Counted from the first letter of the stretch, positions 18,843 through 28,440 are shown. The stretch is DNA of 64,000 nucleotides from Rossellomorea sp. BNER (GCA_024213275.1 JANAVG010000018.1:1-64000); one strand, 5' to 3'. Notes: generated from the sequence alone by a model not told the origin. Made by a program: numbers and translations.

Positions 18843-19625
18843 TTATTTAATGATGTATTCATATATTAGTTTGCCAATCCTGTTAAGTACATATCTTGCA
18901 CTTTCTTTTTCAGCAATCTCATCTATTAAAACCGCCACATAGACCGTTTTCCCTTGATAACCGATGATCGCACAATCATGTTCAATAGCTGGAAGCTCGC
19001 CTGTTTTGTTTGCGACAAACACTTTATCTAGATCCATGAAGGCTGGAAGCTTATGATTGAATTGCTGATGGGACATCATATTTAAAATTTCCTGACGACT
19101 TTCTTCTGATAAAAATGAACCTTCGTTTATTATTTTTAAAAGGGCCACCATATCTGCCGCACTAGTAAGGTTATTTTTTCCCTGCCTGATCGCATCAAGG
19201 TCCATCATAAGACGCGCAAGCTTTGTACATGATAACCCCAAAGAATGAATGCAATCATTAATGGAATCTTTACCGATGAGATCAATCAAGATATTTGTTG
19301 CAGTATTATCCGAAACAATAATCATTAATGTCATTAGATCTTTTATCGTCAAAACCATTCCATGTGACAGGACATGGATCACTCCAGCTCCACCTGCCTT
19401 TGAATATTCTTCCACTCGAATCTGTTGATCTAGTCTTAAAATTCCCTTTTCAACTTGGCGAAAACCTTCTATTAAAATCGGGATTTTGATCAGACTTGCC
19501 GAAGAATACACTTCATCACTATTAAACTCATATACATGCCCGTCCATCTCGAGCATTACGCTTACACGGCCTTTACATTCCTTAAAAGTCTCATTGATAC
19601 ATGTTTCTAACGTCTGGAAGTTCAT
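18843..19625 (-). CDS. Class A beta-lactamase-like serine hydrolase, no signal peptide
   Basis: The 260-residue protein has the penicilloyl-serine motifs S44-L-I-K47, S105-D-N107 and K207-T-G209. It lacks the class A omega-loop Glu-x-x-Leu-Asn (the region reads LMMDLDAIRQGKNN), so it is probably not a true beta-lactamase. No signal peptide is seen with the ATG at 19625 (GAGGGG upstream), implying a cytoplasmic peptidase or amidase acting on D-amino-acid compounds. Its ATG lies 17 bp after ykfD, inside the murein-peptide operon, which supports that role. Confidence 0.85.
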   Translation of the reverse strand: MNFQTLETCINETFKECKGRVSVMLEMDGHVYEFNSDEVYSSASLIKIPILIEGFRQVEKGILRLDQQIRVEEYSKAGGAGVIHVLSHGMVLTIKDLMTLMIIVSDNTATNILIDLIGKDSINDCIHSLGLSCTKLARLMMDLDAIRQGKNNLTSAADMVALLKIINEGSFLSEESRQEILNMMSHQQFNHKLPAFMDLDKVFVANKTGELPAIEHDCAIIGYQGKTVYVAVLIDEIAEKESARYVLNRIGKLIYEYIIK

Positions 19626-19641
19626 GTTCTTAAACCCCTCT

Positions 19642-20652
19642 TTACTTTGTAACAGCAACTTGATTTCCGTCAAAGTCCCCCGTAACCTTTTGATCATATA
19701 GATGGCAGGCAACAAAATGGTTTTCTTCTACTTTTAACCAGGAAGGTTTTTGCTGTGCACATACCTCCATTGCATATGAACATCGTGTTCGAAACACACA
19801 GCCGCTTGGTGGAGTGATCGGGCTTGGCAACTCTCCTTGTAAAATTATCCGTTCTCTTTTGTCCTCAATATCTGGGTCAGGTATCGGGATTGCCGATAAC
19901 AAAGCCTGTGTGTAAGGATGAAGCGGATTTTTATATAGCTCTTTGCTTGTTGTCAGCTCTGCTAGGTGTCCTAAATACATAACAGCAATCCGATTGCTTA
20001 TTTGTTTCACCATTGACAGGTCATGGGCAATAAATAAATAGGTTAATCCTTTTTTCTTTTGGAGCGTTTTTAACAGGTTAACGACTTGTGCTTGAACGGA
20101 CACATCAAGGGCAGAGATGGGTTCGTCTGCAATAATAAATTCTGGATCCAGCGCAAGAGCACGGGCAATTCCAATCCGTTGTCTTTGTCCTCCACTAAAC
20201 TCATGGGGGTAGCGGTTGGCATGATCCCGGTTTAAGCCAACATCTTCTAACAATTGATAGATGCGCTCCAATCGATCCTTTTTATCGGGGTATAGGCCAT
20301 GAACCTCCATCGGTTCTGATATGATTTCCCTTACAGTTGAACGGGGATTTAGTGACGCGTAGGGGTCTTGGAAGATCATTTGCATTTTCCGATGAAACTC
20401 AAATTTCTCTTTATGATTTAAAGAATGAACTTTTTTTCCGTCGTAAATGACTTCCCCTTCCGTATGATCATATAAACCAATAATCGTTCGGCCTGCCGTT
20501 GACTTTCCGCAGCCTGATTCCCCTACAATTCCAAATGTTTCCCCTTTATGAATATGAAAGGAAACACCATCGACTGCCTTGAGTGTTTCCTTTTTATTCA
20601 GGAAAAAATACTTCTTTAGATTATTTACTTCTAATAAAACTTGGTTTTCCAT
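19642..20652 (-). CDS. ykfD: Oligopeptide ABC transporter ATP-binding protein YkfD
   Basis: This 336-residue OppF/DppF-type ATPase has Walker [10 protein letters not shown], signature FSGGQRQR, Walker B FIIADEPISALDVS and the C-terminal oligopeptide-transporter region PPSGCVFRTRCSYAMEVCAQ, whose four cysteines resemble an Fe-S or zinc site. It should pair with DppD to energise the DppBC permease, as DppF does elsewhere. It begins two bases after ykfC ends. Confidence 0.92.
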   Translation of the reverse strand: MENQVLLEVNNLKKYFFLNKKETLKAVDGVSFHIHKGETFGIVGESGCGKSTAGRTIIGLYDHTEGEVIYDGKKVHSLNHKEKFEFHRKMQMIFQDPYASLNPRSTVREIISEPMEVHGLYPDKKDRLERIYQLLEDVGLNRDHANRYPHEFSGGQRQRIGIARALALDPEFIIADEPISALDVSVQAQVVNLLKTLQKKKGLTYLFIAHDLSMVKQISNRIAVMYLGHLAELTTSKELYKNPLHPYTQALLSAIPIPDPDIEDKRERIILQGELPSPITPPSGCVFRTRCSYAMEVCAQQKPSWLKVEENHFVACHLYDQKVTGDFDGNQVAVTK

Positions 20653-20654
20653 AT

Positions 20655-21584
20655 TTATTCCCCCGTCTCATGCCAATAACGTCTCGCAACACAAAGCTCT
20701 TTTTCGTAAACGGTTCCTTCTAATGAGATGATTTCAATCGCTTTTCCAACATTCGGGGAGTGAATCATTTTCCCATCTCCACAACAGATCCCAACATGAT
20801 GGATACGGCCTTTTCCTTCTTCATATGCAAAGAATAATAAGTCTCCAGGTTGTATCATGGATAAATCTACAGGTTCCCCCGTCTTTGCTTGGTCACTGGC
20901 ATCGCGTGGAATGATCACACCATTTGCCTTACACATGGTATAGCTAAAGCCTGAACAGTCAAATCCATAACTGCTCATTCCCCCCCATAGATAAGGAAGC
21001 CCCAAAAACTGTTTCCCTTCTGAAACGATCATCTCTCCATTCCCATTTGGTATACTCTCTATTGATGAAAATACTAACACGTCATCTTTCTTTAAGAAGC
21101 ATGGTCCAATAGGGGTTTTCACCTCTATTGAGTTATCTTGCTCACCGGTGACAGGCAGAATGGTCTGATAGCTGAGCTCCATTAAAGATTCGTTCCCTTG
21201 ATTTTGTAAGACCGCTTTTTTATTGGTTACAACAGCAACAAGACCTTGTCTTAACGTCCAATCTGATTGTAGTGAAAGTTGTGGTTTAGGTATCCAGCCT
21301 GGATATCCTCGTTCATCCTTAGAAGAGGGCTGGTCAAGAACAATGACCTGTACCCAATCATCCTTTTCATCTATGACTAGTACTTCCTGTCCAAATAGAA
21401 CTTGAGATTGGACTAAATTATCGTCACATAGCTCTAAACCCGTTTCATATGTTAATTGACTAAGCCAAGCTTTTACGTCCGCAGGATTCGTGATGGCATC
21501 TTGGTCGATTTCCCTCGCCGAATCAAACGAAGTCCAAACCGTTGCCACTGGTACATTTACAACCCATCTTTTTTCTATTGTCAT
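20655..21584 (-). CDS. ykfC: Gamma-D-glutamyl-L-diamino acid endopeptidase YkfC (NlpC/P60)
   Basis: This 309-residue protein has SH3-like N-terminal domains and a C-terminal NlpC/P60 domain. The catalytic Cys is in GFDCSGF (C210), the His in RIHHVGI and a further polar residue in IHSPN. YkfC cleaves the gamma-D-Glu-diaminopimelate bond of imported murein peptides that carry a free N-terminal L-Ala. No signal peptide, as expected for the cytoplasmic enzyme. The ATG at 21584 is preferred: GGGAGGAA is too close to the ATG at 21590. Confidence 0.92.
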   Translation of the reverse strand: MTIEKRWVVNVPVATVWTSFDSAREIDQDAITNPADVKAWLSQLTYETGLELCDDNLVQSQVLFGQEVLVIDEKDDWVQVIVLDQPSSKDERGYPGWIPKPQLSLQSDWTLRQGLVAVVTNKKAVLQNQGNESLMELSYQTILPVTGEQDNSIEVKTPIGPCFLKKDDVLVFSSIESIPNGNGEMIVSEGKQFLGLPYLWGGMSSYGFDCSGFSYTMCKANGVIIPRDASDQAKTGEPVDLSMIQPGDLLFFAYEEGKGRIHHVGICCGDGKMIHSPNVGKAIEIISLEGTVYEKELCVARRYWHETGE

Positions 21585-21657
21585 AAGCATTTCCTCCCTT
21601 AATTTTAAAACTCCTTTGTCTTTACGAGAAACAGGGTTTTACCTTCTATGCAAACTT

Positions 21658-22578
21658 CTATTGAATACCCGATTCGAAAATCACTTGTTTTTCGTAAGTA
21701 TTCATTGTCGCTGTTACTCCTAGTGGGACAGATACCTGCGGTGAGCAATGTCCAATCTTAAATCCTTTTAGTGCTGGCTTCTTTACAAGTTTTATATAAT
21801 AATCCAATACCTCATCCAGCGTTAAGGTTTGTTTTCTATTTGGAACACAATGATTCATGCTTCCAACTAGAATACCAGCCACCCCTTGGAGTTTCCCTGC
21901 CATATATAATTGGTTAAGCATTCGGTCCATTGAACGGGGTTCTTCGTTGATTTCCTCCATCAGCAATAATTTTCCGTTTGTATCGATTTCAAATGGCGTT
22001 CCAAGTGTGCTTGTGATAAGGGATAAATTCCCACCGATAAGCGTCCCACTTACATTTCCTTCAATCATGGTCTCTAATGGAGATATTTGTTCATTGTAAT
22101 CAATTGAGGTCGGATCAAATAATTGTTTGAAAAACTGCTTAGATAAGGGATCAACATCTTCTTTCCCAATATCTGAAGCAAGCATTGGTCCATGAAAAGT
22201 AACAAGCCCTGTTTGCTGAAAAATGGCTGTATGTAAAAAGGTAATATCACTATACCCCCAAAAAATCTTTGGATTCTTTCTAATAAGGTCGTAATCTATT
22301 AACGACGCTATTCTAGCTGTACCATAGCCGCCTCCTGCACAAATAATCGCTTTCACTTCTTTATCCTCAAACATTTCATGCAAGTCTTCTAATCTATCAG
22401 AATCCTTACCTGCTAAATATCCATACTCCTTTTTAATATGGCAGCCAAGCTTCACCTTCAAACCAAGCTCTTCTAGAAAGAAAAGTGAACGCTTCAGACT
22501 TTCTTGATTCGGTGGACTGGCTGGGGCAATGACCCCAACTGTATCTCCTTTTTGCAGACGCTTTGGTTTTACGATCAA
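21658..22578 (-). CDS. ykfA: Muropeptide LD-carboxypeptidase YkfA (S66 family)
   Basis: The 306-residue protein has the S66 motifs: KGDTVGVIAPASPP at the N-terminus, AGGGYGTARI, the nucleophile in FWGYSDIT (S110), the acidic LLMEEI and the histidine in IGHCSPQ. It removes the terminal D-Ala from L,D-tetrapeptides of recycled murein in the cytoplasm. It follows dppE after about 180 bp, a gap that holds a MITE-like hairpin. B. subtilis has ykfB after ykfA; here ykfC follows directly. Confidence 0.92.
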   Translation of the reverse strand: MIVKPKRLQKGDTVGVIAPASPPNQESLKRSLFFLEELGLKVKLGCHIKKEYGYLAGKDSDRLEDLHEMFEDKEVKAIICAGGGYGTARIASLIDYDLIRKNPKIFWGYSDITFLHTAIFQQTGLVTFHGPMLASDIGKEDVDPLSKQFFKQLFDPTSIDYNEQISPLETMIEGNVSGTLIGGNLSLITSTLGTPFEIDTNGKLLLMEEINEEPRSMDRMLNQLYMAGKLQGVAGILVGSMNHCVPNRKQTLTLDEVLDYYIKLVKKPALKGFKIGHCSPQVSVPLGVTATMNTYEKQVIFESGIQ

Positions 22579-22601
22579 AATGAAACACCTTCTTTAGTAG
22601 A

Positions 22602-22735
22602 AAAGGGCTGTCCCGTAAGGAATTCGAAAACCACCATTGATTATCCATATATAGAAGATGTATGAACGGTTTCTTCTCTATATTGAAGCTGTGGCTTCTG
22701 ACACCTTCGTATAGGGACAGCCTTTTCTTTTTTAA
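22602..22735. repeat. MITE-like element with GGGCTGTCCC ends inside the operon
   Basis: AAAAGGGCTGTCCC at 22602-22615 is inverted as GGGACAGCCTTTTC near 22715-22728. Inside is a hairpin ATATAGAAGA/TCTTCTCTATAT. The T-rich right side on the plus strand and A-rich left side let it act as a terminator on either strand, and here it sits between dppE and ykfA. Related interiors occur at 12.4, 36.3 and 38.9 kb. Confidence 0.7.
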
Positions 22736-22759
22736 ATTTCCAAAATTCGCTAAATCATT

Positions 22760-24400
22760 TTACAGTTGTTTATCAGCCCACTTCAGCTCTAAGTATCCAA
22801 CCGGGTGGCGGACAATGCCTGATACAGCTTCATTTTGCAAGTAGACTTGGTTGTAGAAATGGATTGGGAAGATCGGTGCATCTTCAAATAGGATTTTCTC
22901 TGCTTCGTACATTAATTGGAAACGCTTTGCTTCATCTGATTCATTTTTTGCCGCTTTAATTAATTGATCAAATTTCGTATTACTCCAACCCGTACGGTTC
23001 ATAGAATGCCCAGTTTGAAAGTTTTCTAAGAAGTTAATAGGGTCTGCATAGTCTGCTAAGAAAGAGCTGCGGGACAATTGGAACTTAAGGGCTGTTTGTT
23101 CTTCAGCAAATACATTCCACTCCATATTCGCCAATTTAACCTCTACACCTAACGTATCCTTAAACATTTGTTGAAGGGTTTCTGCAATGATTTTATGAGT
23201 ATCGCTTGTGCTATAGGTCAATGTCACCTCAGGAAGCTTGTCATACCCCTCTTCTTTCATTCCCTTTTCTAATAATGCCTTCGCTTCTTCTGCGTTTGTT
23301 TCTACAAGCTTACCGTTTGTCTCACGGAAGTCATTTCCTTCAGGGTCTGAGAATCCTGGTGCCACGAATCCATAAGCTGGCTTCTCTTTATTTTTCGTGA
23401 CAAAGTCAACGATTTTTTGTTGATCAACCGCCATGGCAAAGGCTTTACGGATATTTTTATTTTGAAACGGCTCCTTTGTTACATTAAAACGATAGAAATA
23501 GATACCAGCTTGATCTTCAACCTGTGGATCCCCTTCTTTAAAAAGCTTTTCACTTAAATCAGCAGGAACATCTGAGACATCCAGTTTCCCAGTTTTGTAC
23601 ATTTGGTATTCTGTATTCGGATCATTAACGATTGCCCAATCGACTTTATCCAATTTCACAGAATCGGCATCCCAATATTGATCATTTTTCTCCATTAAAA
23701 AGCTTTCATCATGTTTCCATTCCGCTAAATTAAATGGACCATTTCCCACGAATGTTTCTGCTTCTGCAAACCATTCTGGGTTTTCTTTTGCTACCTTTTC
23801 ATTAACAGGGAAAAAGGCAGGGTTTGTAATAACACTTAGGAAGTATGCCTGCGGACTTGTCAAAGTTACCTCGAACGTTTTATCATCAACCGCTTTTACT
23901 GCAACATCATCAGCTGAGCCTTCCCCTTTATTAAAGGCTTCTCCTCCCTCAATTAAGTAGCCTAAGAAAGCAGCTGGTGAACCCGTTTTCGGATCTAGAA
24001 GACGTTTCCAGGCAAATTCGAAATCATGTGCTGTGACATCATCACCATTTGACCATTTTGCATTGTCACGAATATGGAAGGTATAGGTTTTTCCATCCTC
24101 GGAAACCTCCCACTTTTCAGCCGTCGCTGCTTCTGGCTCATGACTTTGATTTAGGCGTGTCAGTCCCTCCATTAAATTGTTTAACGCACTCCAGGAAACA
24201 GAATCAAAGCCAATCGGCGGATCAAAGGATGTCGGCTCTAAACCGTTATTCAAATATAAGATCTTTTCACTACTTTTCTCTTTACCCCCATCGCCATCAT
24301 CACTACCAGTGTCTGTACCTGCATTATTATTGGCTGTACAAGCAGCTAAAACAAACACAAGTAAAGCTGTCAAAAACAATCTAAAAAAAGATTTCATCAT
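22760..24400 (-). CDS. dppE: Dipeptide/oligopeptide-binding lipoprotein DppE
   Basis: This is a 546-residue family-5 solute-binding protein. The N-terminal signal ends in a lipobox (VLAAC, C21), and a Ser/Gly/Asp-rich linker follows. The body has YTFHIRDNAKWSNGD and HMNRTGW-type features. It binds murein or other peptides outside the membrane for DppBCD. GGGAGGAAAC precedes the ATG. It is separated from dppD by 269 bp containing the ATCGGTC array, so its level may differ from that of dppABCD. Confidence 0.93.
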   Translation of the reverse strand: MMKSFFRLFLTALLVFVLAACTANNNAGTDTGSDDGDGGKEKSSEKILYLNNGLEPTSFDPPIGFDSVSWSALNNLMEGLTRLNQSHEPEAATAEKWEVSEDGKTYTFHIRDNAKWSNGDDVTAHDFEFAWKRLLDPKTGSPAAFLGYLIEGGEAFNKGEGSADDVAVKAVDDKTFEVTLTSPQAYFLSVITNPAFFPVNEKVAKENPEWFAEAETFVGNGPFNLAEWKHDESFLMEKNDQYWDADSVKLDKVDWAIVNDPNTEYQMYKTGKLDVSDVPADLSEKLFKEGDPQVEDQAGIYFYRFNVTKEPFQNKNIRKAFAMAVDQQKIVDFVTKNKEKPAYGFVAPGFSDPEGNDFRETNGKLVETNAEEAKALLEKGMKEEGYDKLPEVTLTYSTSDTHKIIAETLQQMFKDTLGVEVKLANMEWNVFAEEQTALKFQLSRSSFLADYADPINFLENFQTGHSMNRTGWSNTKFDQLIKAAKNESDEAKRFQLMYEAEKILFEDAPIFPIHFYNQVYLQNEAVSGIVRHPVGYLELKWADKQL

Positions 24401-24469
24401 GTTTCCTCCCTAGTTAATGGTTTTTATTTATTTCTACTTAAATTAGTCTACTTACTCTGCGCACGGGAT

Positions 24470-24582
24470 ATCGGTCGCTTTCCTTGATATATCGGTCACT
24501 TACTTCGTTTTATCGGGTGACCTCTTAAATATATCGATCGGTCCCTCTATTTTATCGGTCGAATAAGCTTATATATCGACCA
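24470..24582. repeat. Phased ATCGGTC array (six units, exactly 21-bp spacing)
   Basis: ATCGGTC or a close variant starts at 24470, 24491, 24512, 24533, 24554 and 24575. The last unit is ATATATCGACCAATCGAC, nearly the same as the tail unit ATATATTGACC of the ATTTGTCC arrays at 29.8, 51.2 and 52.4 kb. It lies between dppD and dppE, inside an operon. Confidence 0.9.
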
Positions 24583-24669
24583 ATCGACAATTTGCGACAT
24601 TTCCGCACTAGCGTCACTCGGCCGTTTATTATACCAAGCCAAAAGCCCATTAACAGTAAATTCAATTGC

Positions 24670-25683
24670 TTATAGCCTCGCGTTAAAGGTTGTTGTAATG
24701 GATGCTAATTTAGCTCTCTCGTCTTGAAGCCAGCAATCTACATGATGATCTTTACTTAAGGTCGTTTTATAAGGGTAAACTCGATCACATACCTCCATTG
24801 CATAGTCACATCTTGCAGCAAATGGACAACCAATTGGTGGTGAAAATAAGTCTGGAGGGGAGCCACTGATCGGGACTAAGTCCACTCCTTCTATATCCAA
24901 ACGAGGGACAGAGTTTAACAATCCCTTCGTATATGGGTGTTGAGGGTGATAAAAGATCTCTCTTCGTGTCCCTTCTTCAATGATTTTTCCTGCATACATA
25001 ACCGCAATCCGATCGGCTACCTGTGCCACGACACCTAGATCATGGGTAATCAAGATGATGGAGACACCGGTTTCCTTTTGAATATCTCTAAATAAGTCCA
25101 ATATTTGCGCCTGAATCGTTACATCCAACGCCGTTGTTGGCTCATCCGCTATCAGTACCTCAGGCTGGCAAACGAGGGCCATTGCAATGACAATCCTTTG
25201 TCTCATCCCACCACTAAATTGATGGGGATATTGCTTAAATCGTATGGTAGGGCTTGGAATTCCAACCAACTCCATCATTTCAATGGCTACTTTTTTTGCT
25301 TGTTCCTTAGATATAGGTTCATGCTGCCTAATTCCTTCAATAATTTGGTCGCCAATGGTGAGCGTTGGATTTAGTGCTGTCATAGGATCCTGAAAGATCA
25401 TGGAAATATCGGCTCCGCGTATTTTTCTCATTTGTGGCTCATTGACCTTTGTTAAATCGATCCCTTTAAATAAAATCGAACCGCTCGCAATTTTTCCTGG
25501 AGGGTCAGGAATCAAACGCATTATGCTTTGTGATGTAACGCTTTTTCCACATCCCGATTCTCCCACAATGGCAAGTGTTTCTCCTTTATGCAAGTCAAAA
25601 GTAACTCCCCGAACCGCCTTTACTTCCCCGCCATAGGTAGAAAATGAAACATGGAGATCGTTCACCTCAAGTACTTTTTCCAA
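24670..25683 (-). CDS. dppD: Dipeptide ABC transporter ATP-binding protein DppD
   Basis: This is a 337-residue OppD-type ATPase with Walker [10 protein letters not shown], signature FSGGMRQR, Walker [15 protein letters not shown] and the cysteine-containing C-terminal segment [20 protein letters not shown]. It drives peptide import through DppB/DppC together with YkfD. Its start is five bases after dppC. Confidence 0.93.
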   Translation of the reverse strand: MEKVLEVNDLHVSFSTYGGEVKAVRGVTFDLHKGETLAIVGESGCGKSVTSQSIMRLIPDPPGKIASGSILFKGIDLTKVNEPQMRKIRGADISMIFQDPMTALNPTLTIGDQIIEGIRQHEPISKEQAKKVAIEMMELVGIPSPTIRFKQYPHQFSGGMRQRIVIAMALVCQPEVLIADEPTTALDVTIQAQILDLFRDIQKETGVSIILITHDLGVVAQVADRIAVMYAGKIIEEGTRREIFYHPQHPYTKGLLNSVPRLDIEGVDLVPISGSPPDLFSPPIGCPFAARCDYAMEVCDRVYPYKTTLSKDHHVDCWLQDERAKLASITTTFNARL

Positions 25684-25688
25684 TAGGT

Positions 25689-26642
25689 TTACCTCCTTTG
25701 CTTAGGATCAAGAGCATCCTGAAGTCCATCGCCTAAAACATTAAACGAAAACATCGTTAAAGAGATGAAAAAGGCCGGGAAGAATAATCGCCACCAGTGC
25801 CCTGATAGAATAGTAGATAATCCGTCATTCGCCATCGAGCCCCAACTCGCAAATGGCGGCTGTATTCCAAGGCCCAAAAAGCTTAAAAAGGCTTCAGCAA
25901 AAATAGCTGCGGGAACGGTTAACGTCATTTGAACAATGATGGGGCCCATCGTATTTGGAAGAAGGTTTTTCTTAATAATTCTTGATGTTTTCGTTCCAAA
26001 TGATTTAGAAGCAAGGACAAATTCATAGTTTTTAATTTGCAGAACTTGTCCCCTGACAATCCTAGCCATCCCGACCCATCCGGTCACAGTTAAAGCAAAG
26101 ATAATCGTGAATAATCCAGGACCCATTACAACACTAATTAAGATAACAACGAGTAAATAGGGAAGTCCGTATAATACCTCAACAATACGCATCATAAAAT
26201 GATCCGTTCTTCCACCTTTATAACCGGCAATACCTCCGTAAACTACACCTACAATGAAGTCGATAATGGCGGCTACAACACCTACAAATAAAGAGATTCT
26301 AGCTCCGTACCATGTTCTAGCAAACACATCGCGCCCGAGCTCATCTGTTCCAAACCAATGCTCACTTGATGGCGGTAAGTTTTGATTTACCAGAACTGTT
26401 TCACGAACAGAATAAGGAGAAATAATAGGCCCAAAAATCGCCATAAATGTGAGAACCGATAAGAAAAACAATCCTGCCATCGCTAATTTATTTTTTACTA
26501 ATCGACGCCAGGCATCTTTCCAATAGGATAGACTCGGTCTAACAACCGCTTCGGCTTCTGTTCGATCTTTTTCCTTCGGTTTAAACCATTCATCTGGTAT
26601 CTCAGATGAATGATGGGGGTTATGAGGTTTTCTTAGCTCCAT
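25689..26642 (-). CDS. dppC: Dipeptide ABC transporter permease DppC
   Basis: The 317-residue protein has a long cytoplasmic N-terminus, one early span and then the five-span BPD_transp_1 domain with the EAA-loop region VLASKSFGTKTSRIIKKNLLP. GTDELGRDVFAR is typical of DppC/OppC. Its start overlaps the dppB stop by one base. Confidence 0.93.
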   Translation of the reverse strand: MELRKPHNPHHSSEIPDEWFKPKEKDRTEAEAVVRPSLSYWKDAWRRLVKNKLAMAGLFFLSVLTFMAIFGPIISPYSVRETVLVNQNLPPSSEHWFGTDELGRDVFARTWYGARISLFVGVVAAIIDFIVGVVYGGIAGYKGGRTDHFMMRIVEVLYGLPYLLVVILISVVMGPGLFTIIFALTVTGWVGMARIVRGQVLQIKNYEFVLASKSFGTKTSRIIKKNLLPNTMGPIIVQMTLTVPAAIFAEAFLSFLGLGIQPPFASWGSMANDGLSTILSGHWWRLFFPAFFISLTMFSFNVLGDGLQDALDPKQRR

Positions 26643-27574
26643 TATCTCCCCTCCTTTTTATGAAGCTTGATTCGTGGATCTAGGACACCATAAGCAAGAT
26701 CTACCAAGAAGAGCATAAGGATTAAAATCGCACTATAGAAAACGGTTGTACCCATAATAACGGGATAATCCCGTGTATTAATGCTTTCAACAAAATACTT
26801 ACCCATTCCAGGAATGGCAAAAATCTTTTCAATGACAAATGTGCCTGTTAAAATACTTGCTGCTAAAGTGCCCATTACTGTGACAACAGGTAAAAGTGCG
26901 TTTCTTAATGCATGCTTAACAACTATTTTTACTGGAGATAAACCTTTAGCTTTTGCTGTTCTTATATAGTCTTGAGTTAACACTTCCAGCATGCTAGAAC
27001 GAGTTAATCGGGCAATGAGCGCCATTGGTCCGGTTGCTAATGCTAATGTTGGCAAAATCATATGACGAACGCTTGTCCAGGTTGCAACAGGGAGAATCCC
27101 CCAATTAACGGCTACTTGCTGAATCAAAAGAGTGGCCATGACAAAGTTTGGAATCGATATTCCTAATACGGCAATGGTCATGGCTAGATAGTCAATGAGG
27201 CCATTATGCCGAAGTGCCGCAATAATCCCAAGAATAATTCCGGAAAGGGTTGCGATCATAAGCGTGACCATCCCTAATTCAAAGGATACTGGAAAGCCTC
27301 TGCCTAACATTTCATTTACAGTTTGCGAGGATTTCTTTATGGATGGACCGAAATCTAAAGTGACAACAGATTTTAAGTACATGCCATATTGAACTAATAG
27401 TGGTTCATCGAGATGATAATAGGCTTCAAGATTTTTTTGGACCGCTTCACTTGTCGCCCGTTCTTCATTAAATGGAGAGCCTGGAATCGAATGCATCAAG
27501 AAAAAGGTTAAGGTAATTATGACCCAGAGTGTAACGATCATAGCAAGGAGTCTTTTAATCAAATAAGATTTCAT
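26642..27574 (-). CDS. dppB: Dipeptide ABC transporter permease DppB
   Basis: The 310-residue permease has six spans, the N-terminal PF19300-type segment ending in GDFGPS-like DFGPSIK, and the EAA loop RTAKAKGLSPVKIVVKHALR. It forms the membrane channel with DppC. The start is 13 bases after dppA. Confidence 0.93.
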   Translation of the reverse strand: MKSYLIKRLLAMIVTLWVIITLTFFLMHSIPGSPFNEERATSEAVQKNLEAYYHLDEPLLVQYGMYLKSVVTLDFGPSIKKSSQTVNEMLGRGFPVSFELGMVTLMIATLSGIILGIIAALRHNGLIDYLAMTIAVLGISIPNFVMATLLIQQVAVNWGILPVATWTSVRHMILPTLALATGPMALIARLTRSSMLEVLTQDYIRTAKAKGLSPVKIVVKHALRNALLPVVTVMGTLAASILTGTFVIEKIFAIPGMGKYFVESINTRDYPVIMGTTVFYSAILILMLFLVDLAYGVLDPRIKLHKKEGR

Positions 27575-27587
27575 GGGCTCACACTTC

Positions 27588-28412
27588 CTAACAGAATTTC
27601 GTTCCCATTGCTAATTCAGTCATTACAAGCATGGCTTGATAGGCTTCTAGTATGTTTTTAGCTTGGTATTGGACAATGGTTGTTCTAGGCAAGATTTCGG
27701 TACCAGGCATTAAATTTGCCCACTCTGCTTGTCCGTAGTTTGCAAATTCAATTCCTAAGAGTGGTCTTTCTGGTGGAGTAAGAGGCTTGACACGACCTTG
27801 ATTTTGTAAAGCAAGTGCCGTTTGTTCCTGAAGTAGCTGTCCTGCTTTGGCAGGAGTTAAAGATTTTGCCGCCGACCTGGAGATCGTTTCTTTCACAACG
27901 GCTGTTGTCACATTAGGGATGAGCTCTTCCGCCTCAAGGGCTGCCTGGTCATCTCCAGCAACCATTAAAACAGGGACACCATAGTAACCTGCAACATAGG
28001 CATTGAACCCTAATTCTCCAACGGCGACATCATTTATGTACATGTTTCGAACCCCAAAAATCATCGAATGTGACATCACTCCCTTCATCGATGCACGAGC
28101 ATGGTAGCCAACAAATACAGCACCATTAAAACTTTCATCTAACCCTTGCACCATCGAAAATGGCTTCACATCACCAGTAATCAGTTGTGTTTCAGGATGG
28201 AGGTTTTCAATTAATAGATTATTCATTTTTGAATGACTGTCATTGACAATCACTTCTTTACAGCCTTGATCAAATGCGGATGTAATGACATGATTCGCTT
28301 CCTCTGTCATGATGACACGGCTGCGTTCATAATTATGTCTGGTAGAGTCCACATGTGTTTGATCCACTAGACCGGTAATTCCCTCCATATCCACTGAGAT
28401 GTAGAGTTTCAT
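27588..28412 (-). CDS. dppA: D-aminopeptidase DppA (M55)
   Basis: The 274-residue protein starts MKLYISVDMEGITGLVDQTH, whose D8 and E10 are zinc ligands of the M55 family. Further motifs are VNDSHSKMNN and HARASMKGVMSHS. DppA is a decameric zinc enzyme that cleaves N-terminal D-residues (D-Ala-D-Ala). First gene of the operon, with AAAGGAGGGA before the ATG and a sigma-A promoter at 28453-28481. Confidence 0.95.
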   Translation of the reverse strand: MKLYISVDMEGITGLVDQTHVDSTRHNYERSRVIMTEEANHVITSAFDQGCKEVIVNDSHSKMNNLLIENLHPETQLITGDVKPFSMVQGLDESFNGAVFVGYHARASMKGVMSHSMIFGVRNMYINDVAVGELGFNAYVAGYYGVPVLMVAGDDQAALEAEELIPNVTTAVVKETISRSAAKSLTPAKAGQLLQEQTALALQNQGRVKPLTPPERPLLGIEFANYGQAEWANLMPGTEILPRTTIVQYQAKNILEAYQAMLVMTELAMGTKFC

Positions 28413-28440
28413 ACATTCCCTCCTTTGTTATATTTTTCTT

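Noticed and set aside
18843-19625. A true beta-lactamase resistance gene
   Set aside because: SxxK, SDN and KTG are present but the deacylating Glu region and a signal peptide are missing, and the gene sits in a peptide-salvage operon.
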